A stretch of DNA of 64,000 nt, from positions 28,937,230 to 29,001,229 of the forward strand of contig OZ029921.1 in NCBI GenBank assembly GCA_964023275.1, read 5' to 3'. The stretch comes from Norana najaformis (lineage: Eukaryota > Annelida > Clitellata > Crassiclitellata > Hormogastridae). A model generated the notes under the pieces. It had not been told where the DNA came from. It was given only the letters and a program-made list of their open reading frames with translations, and made no database searches. Made by a program: the position numbers and the translations under genes. How positions within the stretch are numbered: the first letter of the stretch is position 1; the number at the start of each line of letters is the position of its first letter. Shown here piece by piece: positions 16,286 through 27,479 of this stretch.

Positions 16286-16470
16286 TTATAGATTTTTTTA
16301 GATTTCTAAAAGGTTTCGATGAACCTATAATATGGTTGCGTGCGCGAAAATTGGGAATTTCCAGTAGTTTCGATGACGTCATCATGTGATTATTTTGACG
16401 GGGAACCTATAGGTTGAAATTTAACCTATAGTTTTGGTTGATGTGCTAGAACCCGGGTTCACCTACTACT
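16274..16470 (-). repeat. Right terminal inverted repeat
   Basis: Reverse complement of 171-368, one base shorter in an A-run. It ends with ...CCCGGGTTCACCTACTACT against the GTTGGC duplication. Confidence 0.96.
16353..16389. promoter_or_regulatory. kappaB / CRE / M-box-like cluster in right TIR
   Basis: Mirror copy of the left cluster: GGGAATTTCC (16353-16362), TGACGTCA (16374-16381) and TCATGTGA (16382-16389). It lies 116-152 bases before the helicase ATG, the same distance as the left copy from the polymerase ATG. Confidence 0.45.
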
Positions 16471-16476
16471 GTTGGC
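16471..16476. repeat. Right target-site duplication GTTGGC
   Basis: The same six bases as 165-170. Confidence 0.93.
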
Positions 16477-17061
16477 AGCTTATTGCTTTCGGTAGTCTTT
16501 AGTAAGTCGAGGTTCAGGAGTGTCATTAACAGAAGCGTGATACGGATGACACATAATATTTATTAATTAAAAGTTTTATAAAAAGTTGTTGACTACTGCT
16601 TAAACTACTCTTCGAATAGCCAATAGTCTGGCGTCCTCGGCCAACAGCAGTCGATCGATTCAGATTATGGCTTTATCCTTTCTGATTTTGATTCACTCTG
16701 CTCTGAATGGATCACCCGCCGACGATCTGATCTACTGGACCAGGGAACGCTGGTACACTGTCTTGATCACTTTCAAAGAGTGCTATGGCCCAAATATAGG
16801 CCTACTCGGTGTCACACTGAGGTTGGAGCCTAACCTCGGACCTCCTAGGTTGGAGCCCCAGACTCAGTGGTGGTCAAGTGCCGACCCCTTAACTACCCCT
16901 CGACAGCCCCAGCAAATAAGCTTGTTGTCTTTTACTGCAGCTTTGATCCACAGAAAATGAAAGATAAGTCTCTTAAAGCCAACTCCGAGAGGCAGCTGCA
17001 TCAGTTGGCTATTTCAGCTTCTGAACGTCGATCGGCACACGGCAATGGCAGTAGCGTAAAT

Positions 17062-17215
17062 ATATCGTAATCGTAAACTCGAGATTTCTAAAGCACCCAA
17101 AGGAAGCTTAGTCGCGGGAACCAGCTTTTTCACAGGCGCCCAGTCAAAACAAAATCGATAGGCAGGAAGGGTTTGATTCCAGGTCAAGATCCAAGGGTCA
17201 GGCAGGCAGACAAAA
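17062..17215 (+). repeat. Interspersed repeat, 'TAGCGCC' family, copy 1
   Basis: A module starting near CGAGATTTCTAAAGCACCCA, then a GGAACCAGCTTTTTCACAGG stretch, AAAACAAAATCGATAGGCAG and a CAGGCAGGCAGACA end. The same order recurs near 17787, 28030 and 30284, so it is a dispersed family. The first part resembles the reverse complement of the GGCGCT-ATAAAT SINE/LINE tail. Confidence 0.6.
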
Positions 17216-17699
17216 AGGGCCGCAATTGCGGGGTTCTTGGCGGACTATGAAAACGATCAGGCCCATTCAGACCCATACGAAGTACGAACAGGCCCTAGAC
17301 GGCCCCATTTGAGTACTCTGCGGGGAACCCAAAATTTGAAGTTAGGCCATTGACTGGGGCAAAGTTTTCCACGCTGTCTGGTCCTGCCATCGATAGTGTG
17401 CACTCGAGTTCGAGATGGCCCGCTTGTTTTATTGCCGAGTCCCTGTAACAGTGTAACTGAAAAGGGGGCGGGATAACCACCTGGACGACGACCACCAGCC
17501 CTTTTCTTCAAGTCCAATCCACGTGAATGAGGCTCCCTTGGTATAGCAGGAGTCTGAGTCTACAAAACTTCGATATTTTATTTACTTCGACACACGCACA
17601 CACTATTATCTATGTATAGAAAGGGTTTAGACAATGTCAGGGACTCTTGTGAATTGGCATGGTTAGCTCATTAGCTGAAGCGTACGTCAAGTTGTCTCT

Positions 17700-17790
17700 G
17701 CGCGAGAAGATGCCAGTCCGCTTACGGACAGTGACTATAATCAGGGATTTTAATCTCGGGCTAGCAAGATCCGTTTATGGGGATTTCAAA
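17700..17790 (+). repeat. Interspersed repeat, 'CTCGGGCTAGCA' family, copy 1
   Basis: The core AATCTCGGGCTAGCAAGATC preceded by a TCCGCTTACGGACAGTGACT-like segment. It is shared with copies near 61812 and 59948 (plus) and near 29815 and 18520 (minus). Confidence 0.6.
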
Positions 17791-17945
17791 TCGTAATCGT
17801 AATTCCGACATTTCTACAGCGCCCAACAAAAACCAAGTCACGGGGACCAGCTTATTCACGGGCGCTCAGTCAAAACAAAATCGATAGGCAAAATGGTTCG
17901 GTTCCAGGTCAAAATCCAAAAGTCAGACAGAGAGACAGCGTGGCA
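17787..17945 (+). repeat. Interspersed repeat, 'TAGCGCC' family, copy 2
   Basis: Closely follows copy 1 of the family in order: TTTCTACAGCGCCCAAC, GGGACCAGCTTATTCACGGG, AAAACAAAATCGATAGGC and a GACAGAGAGACAG end. Confidence 0.6.
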
Positions 17946-17954
17946 GCTACGGTT

Positions 17955-17963
17955 GGTGGTATA

Positions 17964-18005
<42 letters not shown>

Positions 18006-18056
18006 TATACATATATATATGTGTGTATGTGTGTGTGTTTGTGTGTGTATATATAA
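17955..18056. repeat. (TA)n / (GT)n microsatellite
   Basis: Nearly pure TA tract followed by TATGTG/GTGT units. The open frames across it on both strands are low-complexity artefacts. Confidence 0.9.
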
Positions 18057-18465
18057 AAGGAAGGGTTGTCAAGATAGGATCTGTGAAAGACGACTGTTTT
18101 CAGTTTTGAGTGAAAGGATGGCGCCCATTCAAACGGGCAGTGATGGTTAAAAATCTCCCCCGATACAAACATTGAAAAATGAACTGGGTCGAGGACATAC
18201 TGTCGCTATAGAAAAAACCTGTGCATTTACATTTCGTGCCCGATTCCAATCCATGAAAGCTCTGCTCTGCTTCACCTCACTGTCAATGCGCCCCGAGTCG
18301 CTTCTACTCGCCTGTCGCTTCGCTTCGTGATTGGTGGTGAGCCATCGATATATCGGTATACTCTACCTCGGTATAGACTGCAGCTCGGTATACAGATAGA
18401 CGAAGATGGGATACTGATGAGTCATCGGTGGACACTAAACAGGTCACGAAGTAAGATGGTAAAAC

Positions 18466-18600
18466 GTAATCGTAATTGAGAATTCTGCAGCGCCCAAAGA
18501 AAGCTAAGTTGCCACTTAAGGTCCCCGCGTACGGAATGTGCTATCCAGAGATTAAAATTTCTGAAATATAGAGACGATCAGTATGCAAACCAACATCCAC
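18466..18600. repeat. Partial 'TAGCGCC' module joined to minus-strand 'CTAGCA' module
   Basis: 18466-18525 repeats the TTCTGCAGCGCCCAAAGAAA start of one family. 18520-18600 is the reverse complement of the other family's core (GGACCTTAAG side, ATTAAAATTTCTGAAATAT). The pairing of both modules here and at 17700-17945 suggests one composite element. Confidence 0.5.
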
Positions 18601-18654
18601 AAGACAGAAGATATGATCTGTGAAGCTGAGGTTTTTTGACGAAAATCACACCTA

Positions 18655-19020
18655 AGTTGCGGACAGGAGAATTGGGCCTAGTATTAAAGGGGTAGATAGA
18701 GGAGTCGGAAATTTTTTTAGCAGGTCACGCAGATCTATGAATTAGAATTCAGTTTTAGATGGATTCAAGCACAGGAGATTAGCCTAGGTGTCATCCAGGA
18801 GATTTGGGTAACCACACAGAAGATGATTTATAGAGTCGGTGAAACTGTTTGGAGAGTAAGAGGCAAATAGTCGGGTGTCTTCAGCATAGTGGTGGTGGTC
18901 AACTGAGTGAGCGAGTGGGGTCGTGTGAGAGTTACACAAACCTACCTTAACAGTTCCTTTCCCCTTCTCTCTGGTCTTTTGGCAACCGGACTTGGTTCTT
19001 GACATGGAATCTTTGGACAA
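18655..19020 (-). mobile_element. CR1/L2-type LINE reverse-transcriptase fragment
   Basis: On the minus strand a 78-codon frame reads ...HSVDHHHYAEDTRLFASYS, the YADDTQLF catalytic box of CR1/L2-like reverse transcriptases (here YAEDTRLF). After an in-frame stop at 18781-18783 the sequence continues ANLLCLNPSKTEF, which is the next conserved block of this family. It is a degenerate 5'- and 3'-truncated copy. Confidence 0.82.
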
Positions 19021-19699
19021 CCCCGCTGACTTGACGCAGCGCTCGTGAATAAGCTGGTGCCCTGCGCTTAGCTTTTAAGAAGCGTATTAGAAACTTCGAC
19101 CTTACGACCTCGTGACTGACATTCCAGCAGGCTAAGCACTGACCAGAAAAGATTCCCTTGCCTTGCCTTACTTTGCCTTGCCTTCCCTTCTTTGCAAAAA
19201 TCGCTGTGGTTTTAATTTTTGCAATAATTTTCTAACGAAATTTGTGACGATTATTCGAAAATGTTTTAACATATTAAATGTGGACAATTTTTAAGCGTTG
19301 CCCTTTGTCTGAAATCCTTTTATGACTTGATTTTTGAACAGTTCACGCCTTCTTCTGTGCCTGTGTGTCCAATTAATTTGGTATGTTTCACTTGGACAAC
19401 TCTCCTCTGTAGGCTTATTTGTGGCATTTGTAAACATCAGTGACGTTCGCTATGCAGTTTCATGTGACCGGATGGTTATACCGTTCGGCAGGCATGTGAC
19501 AATCAACCAATCACAGCAGTTGGTGTACCTGGATGGAAGGGCGGTGATAAGCCAGGCCGCAATGAAATGGAAGTTTGACTGACCTCAAGTTAACAGGATT
19601 AGAAAAACGTCGGGTTATGTAATATTGGGCTTCAGTGTGACTGGAAATTGTCTAGATCGCATTTTGCCCCGAAGAAGTTAACCGATTATCTATTGTAAT

Positions 19700-22600
19700 A
19701 TGAAAGTTTTGTGTTTGCTTGTCGGGGTGATTGCGACACTAGTGTGTGGCCGCTACAGCCCGGATTGGAATTCGCTGGACAACCGGCCAATTCCCAGTTG
19801 GTTTGATGAGGCCAAATTCGGCATTTTCATTCACTGGGGAGTGTTTTCAGCCCCAGCCTATGGCCGGAAAACGGAGTCCGCCTTCTTGTGGTGGAGTTGG
19901 AAGAGCGGCAACCCGGATGTGGTGAAGTACATGAAGCAGAATTATCCTCCGGATTTCACTTACGCCGACTTCGGTCCGACCTTCCGAGCCGAGTTGTACG
20001 ATCCAAATCAGTGGGCTGACATCTTCAAGAGTTCGGGAGCCAAGTAGGGTCTAACTGGGAATACAGTGAATTAATGTTAATATTTATCCTTCTTTAAATT
20101 TTGTGACCTTTGGAAATTTTTCGTTTACATGGGGTAACAGATATGATTCACCGCTGTAGTATTAACAGCTATACTTTAATTCACATTAAACATTAACTCC
20201 GCTCCATGTCATCATTACAGTGCCATGAATGACTTTTAGATGGGGGTCTAGTAGTTGTATGAAAGCTTAAGGTGTCTGAGGTGGCGAGCACCGAAGGCAT
20301 GAAGACTCTAATTACTAGGTGTGGGGAACATTGTAAGCTTCCCAGCATGGTCCGGTTCATAGCCCTGGAAGCCAGTGCATCTTGAAGCACTTAGAATGAA
20401 ATTGAGCTTATTTGGGATACAAATTTGTGTGACTCTGTTAGACAGGGCTTCCAGTATGAGGATGAAAATTGAGGGTATCTGAGATAGCAAGTGCCAAAAG
20501 CACAGCCCTTAATGAATAAGGGGCCTTGGGAGCTTATAAGCTCCCCAGAGGGGCAGGACAGGAGGAAAGCGCATTTTGTCAAAACAGGCAGGAATCGAAT
20601 ACATAAAATTGTCTTGAAAAACTCTTTGTTGTATGATATTTGTATATTTCACAGAGCAAATTCGAGTGACATATACTCATTAAAAAAACTCGTTGGATAT
20701 ACAAGAATCACAAGATTGATGATCTTGTGGGGGTTCAGGGGGCTCCTGAGCCTAATTACCCCTCTGGCCATGTATTCTACTGCATCCATTGTTGTCCTCA
20801 GATGTTTGTGTTAAAAAAGCTCTAAACTGTAATTTCAAAAAAACTGAGCATGTAAAGTCAAATGTAAAGACCATATAATCTAAGCGGAATGTGTGGTAGG
20901 TGTCCAACCTGAACTGCCTGTTTAAACTTTGAGCAGAGAAATTTTGTTTGTGAACACAGTTTAAGTTATGTTTAATTTACTGCAGTATTGCAAGTTATTG
21001 TTTACTTTCCACCTCACTCCTTTCCTAAATTATGCAAATTGATATTGCATTGGGAATTTTTGTCTAGTTGCAAGTGATGCAATTTCGGATGGCTCTGACG
21101 GATTATGACTTTGACTATGACTTCACTTGAAGTGACCATCAATTAAAGTTTTAGGTATTATGATAACAACATTATAAAAAATTGATTAGATTAGTGGCAA
21201 GGCGTTTGTCAGTCGACATGTAATTATGTTGTTGCTTGTGTAGGTACATTGTCTTGACCAGTAAACATCATGAAGGCTTTACCAACTGGCCATCAAAAGT
21301 CTCCTGGAACTGGAACTCAATGGAAGTTGGGCCAAAGAGAGATTTAGTTGGTAAGGTAATGGTCTTGTATAATTTTTATGACCTTTTATTTGAATATTGC
21401 ATGACTGATTTGTTTTTGGTCCATGTGCTTGTGAGCTGCTGTGGTGTTAGGAAAGAAACGTTTTTATTATAAACTTTCTGCACTTAGGATTAGCCACTCA
21501 GAGATTGTGGATGGATTTACATTTCTCTTAGTTCTAGCGAGACAGAATGAAACCTTTAGTTGAAATTCTTTGCCCTAAATAATTACCTTGACTGAGCATC
21601 TGTCAACTTTCAAGTGCTCTTGACTATTTAGGTACTGCAGAAAAGCTGAATTTATTTTTTGTATTATGGTATTGATCACTGTCATGGTTGTATGCACAGT
21701 CATGATATGATCATGATATGATTATTATTATAATTATTTTATTGTATTTATTATATTGTATTTGTCAATTTTCATAGCACTTATTGTAAAGTGAACAACT
21801 CTGTAGCACTCAAATAATCAAGATCGCTGTATTGTTATAGATCTGTTAAGATTATTCATACATGGAAAGATTATTTCTGTCTCCTTCTCTTGGTACTACA
21901 AAAATTTACAAACTTTAACACAGATATTATATGGAGTTCAAAACATCAGTTCATTTGCTGTGCTGCTTTCATGTTTCAATCAGCATATCTCTTTTTTGTG
22001 TTGCAGGAGACTTAGCTTCAGCTATTCGTAATCGAACTGACTTACGATTTGGATTGTACCATTCGTTGTTTGAATTTTATAATGACCTCTACCTTGAGGA
22101 TAAAGCCAAGCACTTTACCCAACAGAAATTTGTTGAGGTGTTGTAAAGTCTTTTTTTTATCAGCTCTGACTATGTAATAATAATTACAATAAATAATAAA
22201 GATTAAATTAAGTAATAATTAAATTAAATTTAGTATATTTAAAATCTAATGATTTAACAATAATTTTGGTATTTAATGATCTAGGATAATGTAAGATAAC
22301 GTTTGCATAGCATCTTGTCAACATGTAAACAGATCAAGAAGTATTTCAGATGATGCACCTGTGTGATATCTCACATTTTGACTCTGACAACTCATCAGTA
22401 GTAGAACTACAAAAGAAAAGGATATATTTCCAGATGATTTTTTTTCTGCTTCGCTGAGCTCTGGTCATGTTCTATGCTGTTGAGCTAACACCAATCTCTT
22501 TGGTCAAAAGGAGACTGGGTGAAACAGCATTAAACATAGTTGATATGATCACCTCCTATTCGATAAGTGGTTGAAAATTTTGACACCATGCTTGTTTGGG

Positions 22601-25600
22601 TATTCTGTTCGGGTATTCTGTTTGGGTATTTGTCACTGCTTTTCAAGCTTTGGCGTCTGATATGATGGCTTATTTCATCCCATAGGAATATAAACTAAAC
22701 CTACTTGTAACTTGCTGTTGGAATTATACTATCAGTTGTGCTACACTAGCTAAACTTTCTGAAACGGGTGTGATTTGATTTCATGTACAATCTAGGGAAA
22801 CCAAAACTGGAGACATTCACCCTAGATTTTAGAACAACTTGAGCTACAGTTGTGTCTCTGATTTTCATTAACCTGTAAATAAGTTGCAGTTTATCTGGCA
22901 TCATTTTTAGAGTAAAACCATGCCAGAGCTGTATGAAATTGTCAACGCATATAAACCTGATGTTGTGTGGTCAGACGGTGAGTGGGAGGCACCAGATACT
23001 TACTGGAACAGCACAAACTTCCTGGCTTGGCTCTACAATGACAGGTATGAAATATTTATTTGCTCTTACCATATATATAGTTTAGGTTTATTTCATTTGG
23101 TTTATTGTGGTTACTTGATGAAGATGAAATAACTGTAACAATCTAGTTATGTTGCCTCTCATCTACACTGTTAAAACTTGAAGAGAAATAAGTACTGTAT
23201 TATTAATTAATCTCTATGTGAGGTCTGTGCTAAATGGCCCTGCTGCCCCTGTGATAGGCCCTGCATTCAGGACAATAAAACCGACATTTTATATTGCTTC
23301 CTTAACTATATATATGGTAAGAGCAAAGTTCCGATTGTCCACTGTCACGTTCGTTCCTATGGTTGTTGCAGCCCTGTGAAAGATTATGTGGTTACAAACG
23401 ATCGCTGGGGAATTGGAACTCCTTGTCATCATGGAGGATTTTACACTTGCAGTGACAAGTATAATCCTAGTAAGAAATTCTTTATATCATTTCTCTTGGG
23501 GAGTCTGTTCTAATCTAACGTAATCTGAACACTTCTGTAGCACCACTGTAGCAATGGAAAAGGTATCAGTCAATAATTGCTTGTAAGAACTTACGGCTAT
23601 TAACGTTTTGGTAGATCAGTCTGTTCTTTGAGATCTAATCCCATTCAGATATAATGTTGTTTTGTTAATTCTTGTAATGCAAAAGCTTCTACATGGCCAC
23701 TTTCCTTATAAGGAAGGTAGTCACTGCTAAAAACCTGTAAAGCCAACTGTATAGTCGATATTTGGAATAAAACATTCTGTTCTGTTGGTCAGTTCTGTGG
23801 CACCGAATTCTTCCCTGAGGCTGTTACAGACCGTGAACTAGTTACTGTCTTCATTATCATCAGTTGATCTCATGTCATTATATATGGTGTCGCTATGGAA
23901 AAATGAGGTGAAAAAAGACAGAATAAAGATAAACTTCTAAAATACAGTGGTAGGTGCAAACAAATCCCAGAAATTGGTATGTTGTGAAATATAGACAAAC
24001 TGAGGTATTTAATTAAAATAATTAATTAAAAAATTAATTAATGGTGGTTTCAATTGACTTCTGTCGATGTCATTGTCATCATATAAACACCAATATACAG
24101 AAAAACAATGTGAATCAATCAAATTTAGCATATCATCTGCAAAGGTAACCCAGCTTCATCATGCTCATGAAGCAATTTACTTGGGTAGTGAGTGGAGTAT
24201 TTTGTCAGTTCAAGAAGGTGGTTGTGACCATGTGAGTTGGCTACCAGCTGGAAAAAGAAAGATTTGATGCTGACATTGTGGTCTTTTACAGAGTTTTGTC
24301 AAATACGTCAACAGGTTTGAATTCTTAGAGTTCTTAGACTTTGACTAGTCTGGTTTGAGTATGATTCTAAATACCAGTATCAGCAACTGCTTCTTCCATG
24401 ATGCACCTTTAACATATTCATGGGACCATTGACATATATTTGCAATCTCAGGCATGCTTACCCGGTATGTTATCTCTTAAGTACTTATGTAGTGTTGTAT
24501 TTTTGTCATATGCAGAAGTTTTACAGAAGAGAAAATGGGAGAACTGTCTAACCTTGGATCGATATTCATGGGGTTATAGACGTACAATTGAATCCGGTGA
24601 TTTTCTGTCCATGACTGAACTTACTCAGATATTAGCAGAAACCATAAGGTATGCTTTGCAGTATATACACAACAATACCTTTCTTAAGTATTCCCTATAT
24701 ATTTAACACTAGAGAAGAAGAAAATGATAGTGGTTTTAGTTGTGAATGTCTCAACTGCCAGGTGACATTCACGTCACACCTTTTAAGGGCCCTTGGATAA
24801 TCATATTGCAGCTCCTTTGAGATCTTCGAAAAGTACTATTTAAATAACTAGGCATATACATACTCACATTACATACTTACATTGTAAGAGCAAAAAACAA
24901 CTTCAGACAATCAAATACAAAACAAACATAACACAAGCTGAGCAAGCTGTAACAATTGTGGGGAATGGTAGCCGATTGCATAGAGTGTTTGGCTTGTAAT
25001 GCAGGGAGTATGGGTTCGAATCTCCCCTTAGATGGTTATTCTGTAGGAACCTTGAGCAAGCCCTTCACTCACAATTGCGTCGTACCTCAGATTCAAATTT
25101 ACAAACCTTGTGCACGCAATAAATAATAAATAATAATAATTTTAAGATGTATAAATCTATTTATTATGTGGAAGTTTTAAACTTTGTATTAATAGTCATG
25201 TTTGAGGGATAATGACAATCTGTTGCTGCGTGCTTTTGAATAGTCCAACAGGTTTTGCAGGAACAGAATGAAAAAATAATACATAATACAAGCTATTAGG
25301 CCTCGATTAAATTGGGCAGATTTCCTTTTCATATTTAGCTGTGGAGGTAACATGCTACTGAATATTGGTCCAACGGGTGACGGCCGAATTGATCCAATGT
25401 TTGAGGAACGTTTGAGACAGATGGGAGATTGGCTGAAGGTGAATGGGGAGGCCGTCTATGCTTCAAAGCCGTGGACTCACCAAAATGATACAGTCTCAGA
25501 CGTAGTGTGGTAGGCAACATTTTGCAAATCTAGCATTAGAATGGACTTAAATATTTTACGCAGATGTTATAATTGTTATGGTATGATTGTATTGTTGTTG

Positions 25601-26350
25601 TAATGAGAGTTTGTGATGCTTTTGTTTGTGACAGCTAATAAAGAATGCAAATTTTCCTATATAGTTATCTGCCAAGTGTTGCTTTTGTTGTATTTTTAGC
25701 ATGATTCTTTGATTTAGTAATTTGGCACTGTAATAGTTGAATAACACATTTTAAATAGAGTTTACGATAGTGGTACTGTAGTAGAGAAACAGTTTGGCTT
25801 TTCAGTGATGCCTCTGTTATTTAAATGTTGTTGATAAATGTACTTGACAACGGTGCTATAGTCATACAAAGTCTTAGGCTTATACAGTGCCAATATCTGC
25901 TTCAGAGAAGTTAAGTGAAATGGTTCAACCTGAAACTGTTCAGAGTTAAGTGGAAATGTTCTACCTGGAAGTTTAAATATGAGGTTTTATAACTGCAGCT
26001 TGTAGCAGACATAGAATTCATGTTTGCATTGGTCTCCTATTCTCAATATAATATTGTTTTAATTTTAAATTGACATCTGAACCGTGTTTTGAAGGTACAC
26101 TAGCAAAACGTCATCATCTGGTACAGACGTATATGCCTTCATGCTGAGGTGGCCAAAGACTGGAATTCTTACACTGGGGGCTGTACGTCCAACTACATCG
26201 ACCACAGTAACATTACTTGGGTACCAAGGAACCGTTGCCTGGAACAAAAGAACTGAAGGAGGAATGGATATTGTGATGCCAATTCTGGCTGAAAACCAGA
26301 TGCCGTGCAAGTGGGCCTGGGTTTTCAAACTCGTTGGCCTAGACCAGTGA
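19700..26350 (+). CDS. FUCA1: Alpha-L-fucosidase (GH29), eight exons
   Basis: Exons 19700-20043, 21244-21350, 22007-22137, 22911-23044, 23372-23469, 24516-24648, 25339-25509 and 26095-26350 sum to 1374 nt: 457 residues plus stop, close to the 460-residue vertebrate enzymes. All introns are GT-AG and phases close. A signal peptide ([17 protein letters not shown]) leads to a lysosomal or secreted hydrolase that removes alpha-linked fucose from glycans. [14 protein letters not shown] and [11 protein letters not shown] are the family's substrate-pocket blocks. VVWSDGEWE holds the expected catalytic Asp nucleophile in exon 4. Later, [18 protein letters not shown] and a beta-sandwich C-terminus follow the GH29 plan. 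FUCA1 and FUCA2 cannot be told apart in an invertebrate. Introns carry a SINE (24965-25140) and two notable inverted repeats. Confidence 0.95.
20270..20560. repeat. Diverged tandem repeat in fucosidase intron 1
   Basis: A unit with GGTGTCTGAGGTGGCGAGCA...GGGAACATTGTAAGCTTCCC is followed about 195 bases later by GGGTATCTGAGATAGCAAGT...TATAAGCTCCCC. It is probably an old interspersed element; I cannot name the family. Confidence 0.45.
23059..23327. repeat. Perfect 24-bp inverted repeat spanning most of fucosidase intron 4
   Basis: The 24 bases at 23059-23082 (starting TTTGCTCTTACCATATATAT) are matched exactly in reverse complement at 23304-23327. Intron 4 is 23045-23371, so the left arm begins 14 bases after the donor and the right arm ends 44 bases before the acceptor. 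The loop is 221 bases. Confidence 0.85.
24088..24179 (+). repeat. Left arm of a 92-bp inverted repeat (fucosidase intron 5)
   Basis: Matches the reverse complement of 26474-26565 at about 95 percent, including GCAAAGGTAACCCAGCTTCA exactly. The two arms bracket exons 6-8 and the stop codon. Confidence 0.88.
24965..25140 (+). repeat. tRNA-derived SINE, family A, copy 1
   Basis: A tRNA-like head (GTAGCCGATTGCATAGAG as box A region, GGGTTCGAATCTCC as box B), then a body with GGAACCTTGAGCAAGCCCTT and CACTCACAATTGC. The body and box B are shared with copies at 59712-59890 and 62505-62690. The 3' end is diverged into an AATAAT tail. It lies in fucosidase intron 6. Confidence 0.82.
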
Positions 26351-26473
26351 TGCCATCCAGTGCTTTGACTGTGTGAACTGTTTCTTGCATCACACATTCC
26401 TTTTTGTAACCATGTCTTTATCGTACTTTTAAGTTATGTAACCATGCCTCTATAGTACTTTTAAGTTGTTTCT

Positions 26474-26565
26474 AAATTGCTTCATGTGCATGATGAAGCT
26501 GGGTTACCTTTGCAGATGATATGCTAAATTTTATTGATTCACATTGTTTTTCCGGTATGTTGGTG
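26474..26565 (-). repeat. Right arm of the 92-bp inverted repeat (fucosidase 3' UTR)
   Basis: Reverse complement of 24088-24179, 120 bases after the fucosidase stop codon. Confidence 0.88.
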
Positions 26566-27473
26566 ATTGTCAGCACATTATACCCAATCAATCATATCAG
26601 TTATATCCAGTTATGTACACTGGGGTTAGGGAGATTAGATTTATTCTTTGTTGTGATATTTCGTTATTGTTACTAACCGGTATATTGCATCTGTAAGCCT
26701 ATTCAAGGTCAGATGAAGTTATTTTTTCATGTAAATGTTACACTGCTTATCACAATTGCTGTTGGACACATTTAAAGTGAATTGTAATGAATAATTATGA
26801 GTTGAATTTCATCTAAAAGTGATTAACTTCAAAGTGTTTTGCTTTTGTTGTCTGATCGCTGTGACCCCCACCCACCCCTACAATTTCTAACTCAGCTGAT
26901 TAACATATGGACAGATGGAGTTTTAACAAATGCATTACGTACTTGCTTAATCTATCACAATCTGTTAACTCTAAGAGATTTGTACCGAATGCTTAATTTA
27001 TCTTCAGAGAGCATACTAAAATTTAACTGAGTGTTTAATTTCACAGTTACACCTCTGAGACTGAAATGTTGGCATGGTAATAAGACTGAAATGTTGCAGT
27101 GGTCATGAGACTGTTGAATGAGAAATGACTAGAGCATGATCAGAATGCTGACTGCATGTAGGTGGAGATTTTTGTGCAGCACCTTTAAAGTAGTTCCAAT
27201 GTTTAGTGACATCTTATGGCATGAAAGGACCTCTGACGTCGTCCTCTTCCTTCATCCAGGACTGGGACTGTCACTACCCGACTAAAGGCTGTGGCAAAGC
27301 TAACACCTTTAAAGAATCACTCAGCAGTTTACAGTGGCAGTCTGAAGTAACTGAAGGTTTTTGTGTTACTATACCAATGCATTGTCTGAAGCCGGATTTG
27401 CATTATTTTTTATAATGCTAAAAGTTTTACTGTTAAATTGTATACTACTCTTGTTGTCTTTTATTAACATTCC

Positions 27474-27479
27474 AATAAA
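27474..27479 (+). terminator. Candidate polyadenylation signal of the fucosidase gene
   Basis: AATAAA about 1.1 kb after the stop codon, followed by a T-rich stretch. An earlier non-canonical signal cannot be excluded. Confidence 0.4.

Larger units (their letters stand above)
171..16470. mobile_element. Polinton/Maverick element, looks whole
   Basis: A 16,300-bp element bounded by inverted repeats of about 197 bp and flanked by GTTGGC on both sides. It carries the defining Polinton set: protein-primed family B DNA polymerase, retrovirus-type integrase with chromodomain, adenain-like cysteine protease and FtsK/HerA packaging ATPase, plus hexon-like and penton-like capsid proteins. Other proteins fit virion or replication roles. 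The two terminal repeats differ by about one base and every expected frame is long and open, so the copy looks whole and recently inserted. It lies in intergenic DNA about 3.2 kb upstream of the fucosidase start codon. Family assignment rests on the gene set, TIRs and TSD together; assignments of individual minor genes are weaker. Confidence 0.97.
16477..19699. other. Repeat-rich intergenic region upstream of the fucosidase gene
   Basis: No host gene is supported here. The first 580 bases show nothing recognisable. Then come interspersed-repeat modules (17062-17215, 17700-17945, 18120-18195, 18466-18600), a TA/GT microsatellite (17955-18056) and a LINE reverse-transcriptase piece on the minus strand (about 18655-19020). 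The last 600 bases should hold the fucosidase promoter and 5' UTR; a 19334-19582 open frame there has no recognisable content. Confidence 0.6.

Noticed and set aside
171-16470. Adenovirus, virophage or retroviral LTR element instead of a Polinton
   Set aside because: Integrase with 6-bp duplications, protein-primed polymerase and inverted (not direct) terminal repeats together fit only the Polinton group.
16667-17070. Possible small gene (97 and 67 codons)
   Set aside because: Low-information Pro/Leu/Arg-rich frames leading into an interspersed repeat; no homology recognised.
17893-18172. Tyr/Ile/Cys/Val-rich frames on both strands
   Set aside because: They are translations of the TA/GT microsatellite.
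19334-19582. 82-codon frame with a signal-peptide-like start just before the fucosidase gene
   Set aside because: It ends before the fucosidase ATG, has no family features and probably lies in promoter/5' UTR sequence.
27206-27415. Possible extra fucosidase exon (69 codons)
   Set aside because: The fucosidase ends normally at 26350 and this stretch shows no GH29 block; more likely 3' UTR.
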